Below are positions 7,032-14,812 of a DNA stretch of 64,000 bases, piece after piece; within the stretch, counting starts at the first letter, position 1; every line of letters starts with the position of its first letter. The stretch comes from Ancylobacter polymorphus (lineage in GTDB: Bacteria > Pseudomonadota > Alphaproteobacteria > Rhizobiales > Xanthobacteraceae), in the NCBI RefSeq assembly GCF_022836935.1, contig NZ_CP083239.1:2122001-2186000 (forward strand), in the 5' to 3' direction. The notes below the pieces were generated by a model. That model was not told the origin of the DNA. It worked only from the letters and a program-made list of their open reading frames with translations, and made no database searches. The position numbers and the translations under genes were made by a program.

Positions 7032-7096
7032 GCGCTCCCTCTCGTCTGAGACTTTGCTTCGACGCACGGCCGGCCGAGCGGGCGACGGCCCGCCTG

Positions 7097-7318
7097 CTAG
7101 CGCTTGCCGAGGCGGGACAGATTTCGCCGGAAGTCGGCCAGCTTCTTGTCGACGGCCTGGAGGCTCTCTTTCAGTTCCGAACTGTCGATGGTGATGACCT
7201 CGGCGCAGCCGCCGCAGACGATTTGCGGGTCGTGCTTGAGCCGACCGAGCGTCTCCTTGTTCTCGTGCCCGCATTGCGGACAGGGGACGGCGATCTCGGC
7301 ATTGTCGAAGAGGTTCAT
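7097..7318 (-). CDS. Small zinc-ribbon protein encoded against the rightward early genes
   Basis: A 73-aa protein, MNLFDNAEIAVPCPQCGHEN..., with two CxxC knuckles (CPQC and CGGC, about 20 residues apart) forming a zinc ribbon, followed by a charged helix (SSELKESLQAVDKKLADFRR). A GGAG ribosome binding site precedes ATG 7318. It lies alone on the minus strand between the plus-strand Cro-like gene and the next regulator. A plus-strand frame (7028-7453) also spans this interval with ATGA junctions at both ends, but the zinc-ribbon pattern makes the minus-strand reading more credible. Confidence 0.6.
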   Translation of the reverse strand: MNLFDNAEIAVPCPQCGHENKETLGRLKHDPQIVCGGCAEVITIDSSELKESLQAVDKKLADFRRNLSRLGKR

Positions 7319-7355
7319 GTTTCGTCTCCGTGTGCGCCTGACGCGGGGATGAAAG

Positions 7356-7386
7356 GGGATGGCGCGGTTGCATCGCGCCATCCCCG
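7356..7386. repeat. 12-bp perfect inverted repeat with 7-nt loop
   Basis: GGGGATGGCGCG (7356-7367) pairs perfectly with CGCGCCATCCCC (7375-7386). It lies 38 bp upstream of the minus-strand zinc-ribbon gene and 63 bp before the plus-strand gene at 7450. No T-tract follows on either strand. It could be a factor-dependent terminator, an RNA processing site or an operator. Confidence 0.5.
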
Positions 7387-7449
7387 CCATACTGACACAC
7401 CCGCCCCGGCTGTGCCTGCGTCTTCGTGCAGCACGGAGGGCGAGGCGCC

Positions 7450-7737
7450 ATGACCGGCTTCTGCGCCTTTCGCGCCGGCCAGATGGTCGAGTGCGTGGAT
7501 GACGGCTGGGTGAGGGCGGGGCAGGACGCCCCGCCTATCCCGCTGCCGGTTTCCGGCTGTGTCTACACCATTGCCGATCTCAAGCCGTTCGGCGGCGGGG
7601 TGTTCCTGCATCTGGAGCCCTTCGGCCCGGAGATCTGGTTTCTCTCCGCCCATTTCCGCCCCGTGCGGCCGACCTCGATCGAACCCCTGCGCGCGCTGCT
7701 GGCGCCGCTGGGGGCGCGTGAACGGGAGATTGCCTGA
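7450..7737 (+). CDS. Phage early protein of unknown function
   Basis: A 95-aa protein: MTGFCAFRAGQMVECVDDGW..., with a beta-rich pattern (PVSGCVYTIADLKPFGGGVF, LHLEPFGPEIWFLSAHFRPV) suggestive of a small barrel or SH3-like fold. ATG 7450 was chosen because upstream codons are in a non-coding stretch. It ends in an ATGA overlap with the CII-like gene, so the two are coupled. No named family recognised. Confidence 0.6.
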   Translation: MTGFCAFRAGQMVECVDDGWVRAGQDAPPIPLPVSGCVYTIADLKPFGGGVFLHLEPFGPEIWFLSAHFRPVRPTSIEPLRALLAPLGAREREIA

Positions 7738-8228
7738 TGAGCAAGCGCTTGCTTCCCGGGAGCGCACATGACGCGCTCGACAAGATGTTCGACAGCATCG
7801 GCCGCACGCACGGCTCCGCCGCTTCCGAGGGCATCTACATCGCCGCCAGCATGCTCGACGTTTCGCACTGGACGCTGCGGGCGCAGCTGAACCCGGACAA
7901 GACGGGCTCGGAAATCTCCTATGCCAAGGTGGTGCAGTTCACCCGCGCCTTTGGCTGCACGGACGCGGCCGAGCACCTGGCGCTGTGCGCTGGTGGGGTG
8001 TTCGTGCCGCTGCCGCGCGAGGGGGACGCTGTTGCCGCCCTGACGGCGGATGCGATGCGGGAGATGGGCGAAGCCGTGGCGCGCATTTTCGCCAGCACGA
8101 GCCCGCTTTCCGAGGGTGGCGCGGCGATCACGGCCAATGAGGCCCGGGCGGCGCTGCCGGAGGTGCACGAGGCGCTGGTGGCGCTGAGCAACCTCTATTC
8201 CCGCCTCCGTGAAAAGGCGGAGGGCTGA
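7737..8228 (+). CDS. CII-family phage regulatory protein
   Basis: A 163-aa protein. Features match the phage regulatory CII family (P2/CP76-like): an N-terminal helix with DALDKMFDSIGRTHGSAASE, a SMLDVSHWTLRAQLNPDKTG segment typical of the DNA-binding region, and a long C-terminal helical domain (ALTADAMREMGEAVARIFAS...). Such proteins activate lysogeny promoters or regulate early genes. It is the second gene of the rightward early operon. The DNA target is not known. Confidence 0.6.
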   Translation: MSKRLLPGSAHDALDKMFDSIGRTHGSAASEGIYIAASMLDVSHWTLRAQLNPDKTGSEISYAKVVQFTRAFGCTDAAEHLALCAGGVFVPLPREGDAVAALTADAMREMGEAVARIFASTSPLSEGGAAITANEARAALPEVHEALVALSNLYSRLREKAEG

Positions 8229-8230
8229 GC

Positions 8231-8788
8231 ATGGGCGCGAACGCAAAACGTGCCCGCTTCACCGCCAAGGGGCGCAGCGAGGCGCTGGCGCGGCACATGG
8301 CCGGGCTGCGGCTGGATGGCGAGGCGGAACGGCGGCTGGCGGCCACGGCCGGGGTGAGCCTGCGGGTGTGGCGGCGCGCTGCCTGCGCGCACCCGGTGGC
8401 GGCCGATGCGCATATGGCGATCTGCGCCGTGCTGTTTCTCGATCCCGTATGGCTGAAGGCCTCAACCGCGCCCCGCCCGGCCGGGCCGGTGTGCTGGGCG
8501 ACGCTGGGCGCCGGGGTGCGGGTGACGCGCGAGATGCGCGGGCATGGCGTGCGCGAGGCGGCGAAGGCGGCGGGCGTGAGCGCCGCCACCATCTCGCGCT
8601 GCGAGAACGGGCGGGTGCTTTCCTTCGACGGGCTGGCGCGGCTGGCCGCTTATGTCGGCCCGCACCCCCGCCAATACACCGTCGCGATCCCGGATCGGCC
8701 TGCGGCCGTCCGGGATGACGGCCGGGGAAGCTCCACGGGAAACACCCACTGTAACAGCTTGAAATTGCAGGAGGCGGGCGATGCTTGA
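8231..8788 (+). CDS. HTH regulator with C-terminal XRE domain
   Basis: A 185-aa protein. The N-terminal about 80 residues include a first HTH-like segment ([20 protein letters not shown]). Residues about 95-140 form an [26 protein letters not shown], then [20 protein letters not shown] and [11 protein letters not shown]. Two HTH-like parts in one protein suggest a duplicated or tandem DNA binder. The C-terminal tail is unstructured. It overlaps the DnaA/GcrA fusion gene by 8 bp and probably regulates or assists replication genes. Confidence 0.6.
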   Translation: MGANAKRARFTAKGRSEALARHMAGLRLDGEAERRLAATAGVSLRVWRRAACAHPVAADAHMAICAVLFLDPVWLKASTAPRPAGPVCWATLGAGVRVTREMRGHGVREAAKAAGVSAATISRCENGRVLSFDGLARLAAYVGPHPRQYTVAIPDRPAAVRDDGRGSSTGNTHCNSLKLQEAGDA

Positions 8789-10172
8789 CCGCACGGACGC
8801 GCCCGCGCCTGCGGGCGGCGGGCTTTTCGACCTCGACACCGCCATGTGCCGCTGGCCGCTTTGGGCTTTCCATGAGCGGGCTGTCGACGGCGGGCGCTAT
8901 TGCGGCGCCGGGGTGGTGGAGGGCGCCTATTGCCGCCACCACGCGACGCTGGCCTATGCCCCGCCGGAGAAGCGGCGGGCCAAGCCGCTTTCCCCCTTCG
9001 TTCTGCCGGGCGTGATGCCGCGCCCGGTGCCGAGACAGCTGGATGACCTCGGCTCCGTCCAAGACGGCTGTAAAATGTCAAGCGACGGGCAAAGCGGGCG
9101 GGAGGAGGCGCTGGCAGCCCCTCCCGCCTTGCCGGCCGGGATGGGCGGGGGCGTGACCCTTGCCGACCCGCAGGCGCAGATGCTGCGCGAGGCGATGGCA
9201 CGGGCGCGGCGGGAAGGCCGGAACCGGCGCCATGCCGCTTTGCCCGATCCCGCGCCACGGGTGATCGACACGGCCCTGCCCAGCCGGGAGGAGGCGGCTC
9301 TGCCCGCCGCCCTGCCGGAGCCGGACGCCGTGGACGCCGCGCTTGCCGGTATTGCCGCCGGGCCGAGCAATGAAGAGGCGCTGCATATGCTGCGCCTGCT
9401 GCTGCGCGACGCATTGCCCGGCCGGGTGCTCTACCTCTACGGCCCGGCCGGTTGCGGCAAGAGCCTGATGCTGGCGGCGGCGCGTGTGGCGCTGCCGGTG
9501 GGGCATTTGCGGCTGCTGGACGATGCCCACGACGCGACGGAGGCGCGGTGCCGCCAGATCACCGGGGGCGGGGTGCGCGGGCTTGCCGTGGGGCGGCTGG
9601 CACCGAGCGATTGCCGCGCCCGCGAGGCGCTGGCCGGCGCCGTGGTGGTGGCGATTGCCGCGCCTGACCCGGCGCTGTGCCGGGCCGCGCTGGAGATCGA
9701 GGCGCGACGGCTGGTGCGCGTGCTGGACGCGGCGGCGATGGATGCGCTTCTGGCACTGGACCTGCCCTTGCCGGCGCAGGTGGCGACGCTGCGCACGTTG
9801 GTGCTGGGTGGCGGGCCGGTGACGGCGGAAGCGATCGCCGCGCACGCCGCTCAGCTGACGCCAGCCAAGGTGCCGTCGCCCGTGCGGATTGACGATGTGC
9901 AGCGGGTGGTGTGTCGCCACTATGGCGTGACACGCGAGGATCTTCTCTCGCAGCGCCGCACCGCGAGCGTGGTGAAGCCCCGGCAGATCGCGATGTATCT
10001 CGCCAAGGTGCTCACCCTTCGCTCGCTTCCCGAAATCGGTCGGCGCTTCGGCGGGCGCGACCACACGACCGTGCTGCACGCGGTGCTGAAGCTGACGCGG
10101 CAGGTGGAAATCGACGCCGCGCTTGCCGCCGAGGTGGCGAGCCTTACCGCCGCGATACGGGAGGCGCGATGA
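8781..10172 (+). CDS. Fusion protein: GcrA-like zinc motif, shortened AAA+ domain, DnaA domain IV
   Basis: A 463-aa protein with three recognisable parts. Residues 21-60 ([10 protein letters not shown]...RYCGAG...[11 protein letters not shown]) match the C-terminal zinc motif of GcrA, with likely ligands C23, C41, C51 and H54. Residues 214-340 look like a reduced DnaA/Hda AAA+ domain: Walker A GPAGCGKS (221-228) and a Walker B-like LRLLDDAH (243-250) only about 15 residues later. Residues 368-442 are DnaA domain IV, ending with the signature [11 protein letters not shown] (424-434) that contacts DnaA boxes. Likely a replication initiator or regulator aimed at DnaA-box DNA. The gene overlaps neighbours by 8 and 4 nt. 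The family matches are strong; the combined function is inferred. Confidence 0.8.
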   Translation: MLDRTDAPAPAGGGLFDLDTAMCRWPLWAFHERAVDGGRYCGAGVVEGAYCRHHATLAYAPPEKRRAKPLSPFVLPGVMPRPVPRQLDDLGSVQDGCKMSSDGQSGREEALAAPPALPAGMGGGVTLADPQAQMLREAMARARREGRNRRHAALPDPAPRVIDTALPSREEAALPAALPEPDAVDAALAGIAAGPSNEEALHMLRLLLRDALPGRVLYLYGPAGCGKSLMLAAARVALPVGHLRLLDDAHDATEARCRQITGGGVRGLAVGRLAPSDCRAREALAGAVVVAIAAPDPALCRAALEIEARRLVRVLDAAAMDALLALDLPLPAQVATLRTLVLGGGPVTAEAIAAHAAQLTPAKVPSPVRIDDVQRVVCRHYGVTREDLLSQRRTASVVKPRQIAMYLAKVLTLRSLPEIGRRFGGRDHTTVLHAVLKLTRQVEIDAALAAEVASLTAAIREAR

Positions 10173-10513
10173 TGGCTCCCTTTTCCTTCGACAGCCTGCC
10201 GCCCCGGCTGGCGGCGTTGACCGCGCTGGACTCCGGCAAAGGGTGCTGGGTGTGGCAGGGCGCCGACAGCGGCAGCGGGCGCGGCGGCGGCTATGGCCGC
10301 GTGAAATGGCAGGGCGTGACCCAGGCCGTGCACAAGGTGGTGTGGCACATCGCCGGCGGGCGCCCGCTGCGCAAGGGCGAGCAGCTGGACCACGAGTGCC
10401 GGGTGCGCCGCTGCTGCAACCCGGCGCATCTGCGCCCCATGTTCCAGCCGCGCAACATGAAGCTGGCGCATGCCCGCCGCCGCGCGGACTTCACGGCGGA
10501 GGCGGTGCGGTGA
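10169..10513 (+). CDS. HNH endonuclease
   Basis: A 114-aa protein starting with ATGATG over the previous stop. The motif order [55 protein letters not shown] is that of small phage HNH nucleases: the LDHECR.R.CCNP.HL core supplies the His-Asn-His set and Cys zinc ligands. It could be a free-standing homing nuclease or help in DNA processing. It lies between initiator and helicase genes and is translationally coupled to both (ATGA and GTGA). Confidence 0.8.
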   Translation: MMAPFSFDSLPPRLAALTALDSGKGCWVWQGADSGSGRGGGYGRVKWQGVTQAVHKVVWHIAGGRPLRKGEQLDHECRVRRCCNPAHLRPMFQPRNMKLAHARRRADFTAEAVR

Positions 10514-11904
10514 GCGACCTTTCCGCCTATCACCAGTTTCTCGCTGCCAAGGCGATTGTCGACCCGCCGAGCGGCATTGCCGCGCCTTCCGGCCTGCCGG
10601 AATGCTTGTTCGAGTTCCAGCATGCATGCACAAGCTGGGCGCTGCGGCGGGGGCGGGCGGCGCTGTTTGCCGGCACGGGGCTGGGCAAGAGCCTGATGGA
10701 GCTTTCCTGGGCGGATGCCGTGCAGCGGGAGACGCAGGGCGATGTGCTGCATTTGGCGCCGCTGGCGGTTTCTGCCCAGCTGGGGCGCGAGGCCGGGAAG
10801 TTCGGCCTTGCCGCCCGGGTGGTGAAGGCGGGGCGCGACGCTGAGCCGGGCACAAGCATCACCAACTATCAGAAGATTGACCGCTTCGACCTGTCGCGCT
10901 TTGCCGGGGTGATCCTCGACGAGTCGTCCATCCTGAAATCCACCGATGGGCATTACCGCACGCGGCTGATCGAGGAATGCGCGCGCATTCCCTACCGGCT
11001 GGCGGCAACCGCCACCCCGGCGCCGAACGACTTCATGGAATTGGGCAACCATGCCGAGTTTCTCGGCGTGATGAGCTACACCGACATGCTCGCCACCTTC
11101 TTTGTGCATGACGGCGGCGACACCCAGAAATGGCGGCTGAAGGGCCACGCCGAGGAGGATTTCTGGCGCTGGATGGCCAGCTGGGCGGTGATGTTGCGCC
11201 GGCCTTCCGACCTCGGCTTTGACGATGGCGCCTATGCGCTGCCGCCGCTCCACCAGATCGAGCACCGGGTGGAGGTGGAGCTTTCCGGCGAGGGCTTCGG
11301 CCTGTTCGCGCCCATGGCGGTGACGATGAAGGAACGGCTGGCGGCGCGCCGCGACAGCGTGGGCGCCCGTGTTGCCCGGGCGGCGGCGCTTACTCCGGCG
11401 GATCGCCCCTTCGTGTGGTGGTGCAACCTCAACGCCGAGAGCGAAGCGATCACCGCCGCCATCCCCGGCGCTGTGGAGGTGCGGGGCACCGACATCGACG
11501 ACGTGAAAGAGCGCAAGCTGGTCGACTTCTCCGAAGGGCGCATCCGCGTGCTGGTGACGAAGCCTTCCATCGCCGGCTTCGGGATGAACTGGCAGCACTG
11601 CGCCGACACCGGCTTTGTCGGCCTGACCGACAGTTTCGAGCAGGTGTATCAGGCCATCCGCCGCTTCTGGCGCTTCGGCCAGACGCGCCCAGTGAATGTG
11701 CATTTCGTGGTGGCGGCCACCGAGGGCGCCGTGCTGGCGAACCTGCGCCGCAAGGAGGCCGATGCCGAGCGCATGGCCGCCGCCATGGTGCGCCACATGG
11801 CCGACCTTTCCACCCGCGCCGTGCGCGGCGTGGAGCGCGAGCGCCCGGCCTATGCGCCCGGGCACCCCTTTGTTCTCCCCGAATGGATAGGAGCCGGCGC
11901 ATGA
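10510..11904 (+). CDS. Phage SF2 DNA helicase
   Basis: A 464-aa protein with a GTG start in a GTGA overlap. SF2/SNF2-type motifs in order: motif I GTGLGKS (55-61), motif II DESS (137-140), motif III TATPAPN, and in the second RecA domain a VTKPSIAGFGMNWQ segment and motif VI QAIRRFWRFGQ. This type commonly pairs with a DNA methyltransferase in alphaproteobacterial phages, as here (next gene, ATGA overlap). It may unwind DNA at the phage origin or cooperate with the methylase; the choice is open. Confidence 0.85.
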   Translation: MSDLSAYHQFLAAKAIVDPPSGIAAPSGLPECLFEFQHACTSWALRRGRAALFAGTGLGKSLMELSWADAVQRETQGDVLHLAPLAVSAQLGREAGKFGLAARVVKAGRDAEPGTSITNYQKIDRFDLSRFAGVILDESSILKSTDGHYRTRLIEECARIPYRLAATATPAPNDFMELGNHAEFLGVMSYTDMLATFFVHDGGDTQKWRLKGHAEEDFWRWMASWAVMLRRPSDLGFDDGAYALPPLHQIEHRVEVELSGEGFGLFAPMAVTMKERLAARRDSVGARVARAAALTPADRPFVWWCNLNAESEAITAAIPGAVEVRGTDIDDVKERKLVDFSEGRIRVLVTKPSIAGFGMNWQHCADTGFVGLTDSFEQVYQAIRRFWRFGQTRPVNVHFVVAATEGAVLANLRRKEADAERMAAAMVRHMADLSTRAVRGVERERPAYAPGHPFVLPEWIGAGA

Positions 11905-12950
11905 TGGCCGCCCGCGAGATCCGCGCCGTCGAGCAGGTGGTGACGGACACCCACGCCCTCTACCAGGGCGATTGCTGCGAACTGATCCGCGCCATTCCCA
12001 GCGGAACGGTGCATTTCGGCGTGCATTCGCCGCCCTTTGAAGGGCTCTACAAGTTCTCGAATTTCGACCGCGACCTTTCCAACAGCGAGGGCGGGCTGTT
12101 CTGGGAGCATTATGCCTTTCTGATCGCCGAGCTGCTGCGGGTGACGATGCCCGGCCGGCTGCACAGCGTGCACTGCATGCAGCTGCCCACCAGCAAGATC
12201 CGCCACGGGCATATCGGCATGCGGGATTTCCGCGGCGAGATCGTGCGGGCTTACGAGGATGCCGGGTGGATTTTCCATTCCGAAGTGTGCATCTGGAAAA
12301 ACCCGGTGGTGGCGCAGCAGCGCACCAAATCCATCCGCCTGCTGCACAAGCAGGTGTTGAAGGACTCCGCCCTCTCCGGCCAGGGGCTGGCGGATTATGT
12401 GCTGACCTTCCGCAAGCCGGGCGACAATTCCGAGCCGATCAGCGGGCCTTTCGAGACCTTTCACGGCGAGGGGCTCGACCTTTCCCGCCCGGCCTATGAG
12501 CGCTGGTGTGCCGGGCTGGAGGCGGGGGCGAAGCCCTGGCCCTATGACACATGGGTGTCGACGCTGATCTGGCAGCGCTACGCCTCGCCGGTGTGGATGG
12601 ACATCAACCAGACGCGCACCCTGCAATATCGCAGCGCCCGCGACGCCAAGGACGAGCAGCATATTTCGCCGCTGCAGCTCGACGTGATCGAGCGGTGCCT
12701 CGACCTGTGGAGCAACCCGGGCGACACGGTGCTGACCCCGTTCCTCGGCATCGGCTCCGAGGTTTATTGCGCCGTGCGCATGGGGCGGCGTGGCATCGGG
12801 TTTGAACTGAAACCCAGCTATTTCGCGCAGGCGGTGCGCAACTGCGCCCGCGCCGGCCAGCCCGAGGATGAGGGGCTGTTCGCCACTGACGAGGCGGCCG
12901 ACCTCCTGCCGGAGGCGGCGGCCGACCTCCAAGTGGAGGCGGCGGAATGA
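11901..12950 (+). CDS. Phage DNA methyltransferase (beta-class, SPPF motif)
   Basis: A 349-aa protein. The catalytic motif IV SPPF (43-46) precedes the AdoMet-binding motif I (TPFLGIGSE, about residue 290), the beta-class order. SPPF/SPPY is most usual in N4-cytosine enzymes but also appears in some N6-adenine ones. The middle (KSIRLLHKQVLKDSALSGQG) would belong to target recognition. No cognate restriction gene is nearby, so it is an orphan methylase, probably protecting phage DNA or marking its origin and promoters. Coupled to the helicase gene upstream and the TSCPD gene downstream. Confidence 0.85.
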   Translation: MMAAREIRAVEQVVTDTHALYQGDCCELIRAIPSGTVHFGVHSPPFEGLYKFSNFDRDLSNSEGGLFWEHYAFLIAELLRVTMPGRLHSVHCMQLPTSKIRHGHIGMRDFRGEIVRAYEDAGWIFHSEVCIWKNPVVAQQRTKSIRLLHKQVLKDSALSGQGLADYVLTFRKPGDNSEPISGPFETFHGEGLDLSRPAYERWCAGLEAGAKPWPYDTWVSTLIWQRYASPVWMDINQTRTLQYRSARDAKDEQHISPLQLDVIERCLDLWSNPGDTVLTPFLGIGSEVYCAVRMGRRGIGFELKPSYFAQAVRNCARAGQPEDEGLFATDEAADLLPEAAADLQVEAAE

Positions 12951-13276
12951 CGCGCGAACTGCTTCCCGTGCGGCGCTTTGCCGAAAGCATGAGCTTCACG
13001 CTCGGCAATATCTTCTATGTCGTCACGCTCGGTTACTACGATGACGGGCGCGTGGGCGAAGTGTTCGTCGGCGGGCCGAAGAGCGGCTCCGACGCCGAGA
13101 CCAATGCCCGCGACGCGGCGGCGATCCTCTCCATTGCCATGCAGTACGGCGTGCCGCCCGCCGCCTTTGCGACCGCCGTGCATCGCGACAGCGAAGGCGT
13201 GCCGCTGGGGCCTATCGGCGCCGTGGTGGACCATCTCGCCGCGCCGGCGGCGCCCTCTAGCGGGGAGGGGGCATGA
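12947..13276 (+). CDS. TSCPD-domain protein (ribonucleotide-reductase C-terminal-like)
   Basis: A 109-aa protein: MTRELLPVRRFAESMSFTLG..., GYYDDGRVGEVFVGGPKSGS, DAETNARDAAAILSIAMQYG, VPPAAFATAVHRD. This matches stand-alone TSCPD-like proteins of alphaproteobacterial phages, which resemble the C-terminal domain of class II (B12-dependent) ribonucleotide reductase. The Cys residues of true TSCPD motifs are absent, so a regulatory or subunit-like role in nucleotide supply is more likely than catalysis. Overlaps both neighbours by 4 nt. Confidence 0.7.
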   Translation: MTRELLPVRRFAESMSFTLGNIFYVVTLGYYDDGRVGEVFVGGPKSGSDAETNARDAAAILSIAMQYGVPPAAFATAVHRDSEGVPLGPIGAVVDHLAAPAAPSSGEGA

Positions 13277-13740
13277 TGGTTGTCCGGCTGGTTTCGCAGC
13301 AGACACAGCACGACCTCGATGTCGCGCGCGCCAAAGAGGCTGTCCTGTGGGCTGTGCGGCGCGTGGCTGCCCAGATGTTGAGGCTGGCTTCCGGTTCCGG
13401 CGATGAATTGAAGTTCGCCAATGAACTGATCGCCATGACGCAAGTCATGAATGCCTGCCTCGAATTGACCGGCGAGACGTTCGGGGATGGGTGGATCAAG
13501 CACGCGCTCGATGCAGGGGCCGTGAGCCGGGAGTGCCGGCCGTGGTTCGACCCGTCATCTCTTAGCGAGCACGAGCAGACGATTTTTCGTTTGGAGAACG
13601 ACATCGTCAAATACGCGCTTCGATCTTATGCGGCTGCGCTGCTCGACCAGAAGTCGATCGAGAACGCGAACCACCATCGTATGATCGGCGCCATTCACGC
13701 CCGTGACGCAGCCCTCACGAAGAAATGGGGGCGGGGATGA
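13273..13740 (+). CDS. Phage protein of unknown function
   Basis: A 155-aa, mostly helical protein (MMVVRLVSQQTQHDLDVARA...). No recognised motif. Codon usage is slightly less GC-rich than the neighbours, suggesting a more recent arrival. It lies between the TSCPD gene and the replication initiator, coupled to both by 4-nt overlaps, so it probably belongs to the replication module. Confidence 0.6.
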   Translation: MMVVRLVSQQTQHDLDVARAKEAVLWAVRRVAAQMLRLASGSGDELKFANELIAMTQVMNACLELTGETFGDGWIKHALDAGAVSRECRPWFDPSSLSEHEQTIFRLENDIVKYALRSYAAALLDQKSIENANHHRMIGAIHARDAALTKKWGRG

Positions 13741-14801
13741 GCAACGAAGCGCAGGCATGGGCATCGAAGCTCGACATCGTGCTGGGTTCCAGCACGCGCT
13801 TCGTGCTGATGGCGCTGGCGAATTTCGCCAATGACGACAATCTCGCATGGGTCGCCCGGCGCACGATCGTCAAATACACCGAGTTGAGCCTCGCCACGGT
13901 CACCCGGTCGCTACGCGATTTGGAGGCGCGGGGGCTTATCGAGCGCACGGAGCGCGCGCGGGAAAACGGCTCCCGCACTACCGACATGATCCGGCTGCTG
14001 GTCGGCATTTCGCCGCGCTCCGCCGCCCCCCCTTGTCAGGGTGACGAGGGGGGTACTCGTCACCATGACAAGGCCCCCTCGTCACCACGATCAGGCCCCC
14101 TCGTCACGGTGACGAGTCCAGATCCCTCACTTGAACCCTCAATTGAAGAAGAATCCCCCCAACCCCCCCAGGGGGCAGGGGTGGGGATTTCAAATTCTGA
14201 TGGGGAAGGGGAGCAGGGGGCGGCACCGGCCGAGACGGTCGACACGCAGTTCGATGTGCTGTGGGCGCAGTACGGCGCCGACCCGACTGCCAGCCGGGCG
14301 AAGGCCCTGCGGGCATGGACCAAGCTCTCCGCCACCGACCGGGCGCAGGCGCTGGCGCTGCTGCCGCGCTTCCTCGACCATTGCCGGGCGAAGAGCCGCA
14401 AGATCTGCGATCCCTCGACCTATCTCGCCGAGCGGCGATGGGAGGGGCTGGCCAATCTGCCGGCGCCTGCCGCCAAGGCCGAGGCCGCGCGGCCGGTCGA
14501 GACGGACCCGGTGAGCCGGGCCGTGCAATGGGCGATGAGCGGACGCACCGATGAGCGCTGGGTGTTCGTCGCGGCCGACAGCGAGGCGTGGCAGGCGTGG
14601 CAGGAGGCCTTCGCGGCGACCGGCAATGCACATCGACTCACCTATGGCCGTTTCCTGACCCGGCTGCCGGATGGGTCCATGGCGCGCCTTCCCGGTCGGA
14701 GCTTCCCCATGCGCTACCCGCCCAAGCCGGGCGCCGGCCCGCCGGGCGAGGCGGCGGCGGGCGACGACGAGATGGCGGCATTTGTGGACGGCGGCGGGTG
14801 A
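13737..14801 (+). CDS. Winged-helix replication initiator (phage O-like)
   Basis: A 354-aa protein. Residues about 1-85 form a helix-turn-helix domain (SSTRFVLMALANFANDDNLA, WVARRTIVKYTELSLATVTR, SLRDLEARGLIERTERAREN), as in phage O-type initiators. Residues about 100-130 are low-complexity and encoded by the iteron cluster at 14041-14116. The C-terminal half (FDVLWAQYGADPTASRAKAL...) resembles the region after the HTH in other phage initiators and may contact the helicase or its loader. The lambda-O-like layout, HTH followed by an origin inside the gene, supports the role. Start ATG 13737 overlaps the previous stop. Confidence 0.7.
   Translation: MSNEAQAWASKLDIVLGSSTRFVLMALANFANDDNLAWVARRTIVKYTELSLATVTRSLRDLEARGLIERTERARENGSRTTDMIRLLVGISPRSAAPPCQGDEGGTRHHDKAPSSPRSGPLVTVTSPDPSLEPSIEEESPQPPQGAGVGISNSDGEGEQGAAPAETVDTQFDVLWAQYGADPTASRAKALRAWTKLSATDRAQALALLPRFLDHCRAKSRKICDPSTYLAERRWEGLANLPAPAAKAEAARPVETDPVSRAVQWAMSGRTDERWVFVAADSEAWQAWQEAFAATGNAHRLTYGRFLTRLPDGSMARLPGRSFPMRYPPKPGAGPPGEAAAGDDEMAAFVDGGG
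14041..14116. other. Iteron cluster, candidate phage replication origin inside the initiator gene
   Basis: Five exact copies of the 8-mer CTCGTCAC/GTGACGAG: 14041-14048, 14056-14063, 14078-14085, 14100-14107 and 14109-14116. Those at 14056, 14078 and 14100 are direct repeats spaced exactly 22 bp; the last two form an inverted pair. Degenerate copies (CTTGTCA) flank at 14032 and, inverted, near 14066. A short AT-richer stretch (about 14126-14155) follows, as a DNA-unwinding element would. The layout copies lambda ori inside gene O. Seen in the sequence; origin function is inferred. Confidence 0.65.
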
Positions 14802-14812
14802 GGAGAGGCGAG

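Noticed and set aside
7028..7453. Plus-strand 141-aa frame with ATGA junctions at both ends
   Set aside because: No recognisable motif, low-complexity second half, and it is antisense to a frame with a clear zinc ribbon. Kept as an open question in the findings, not as a feature.
10291..11865. Long minus-strand open frame across the helicase gene
   Set aside because: His/Ala/Arg-rich mirror of the helicase codons, typical of antisense frames in high-GC genes.
11901..12950. CcrM-type cell-cycle methylase
   Set aside because: The catalytic motif is SPPF and not the DPPY of CcrM, and the CcrM C-terminal domain is absent; kept as an orphan phage methylase.
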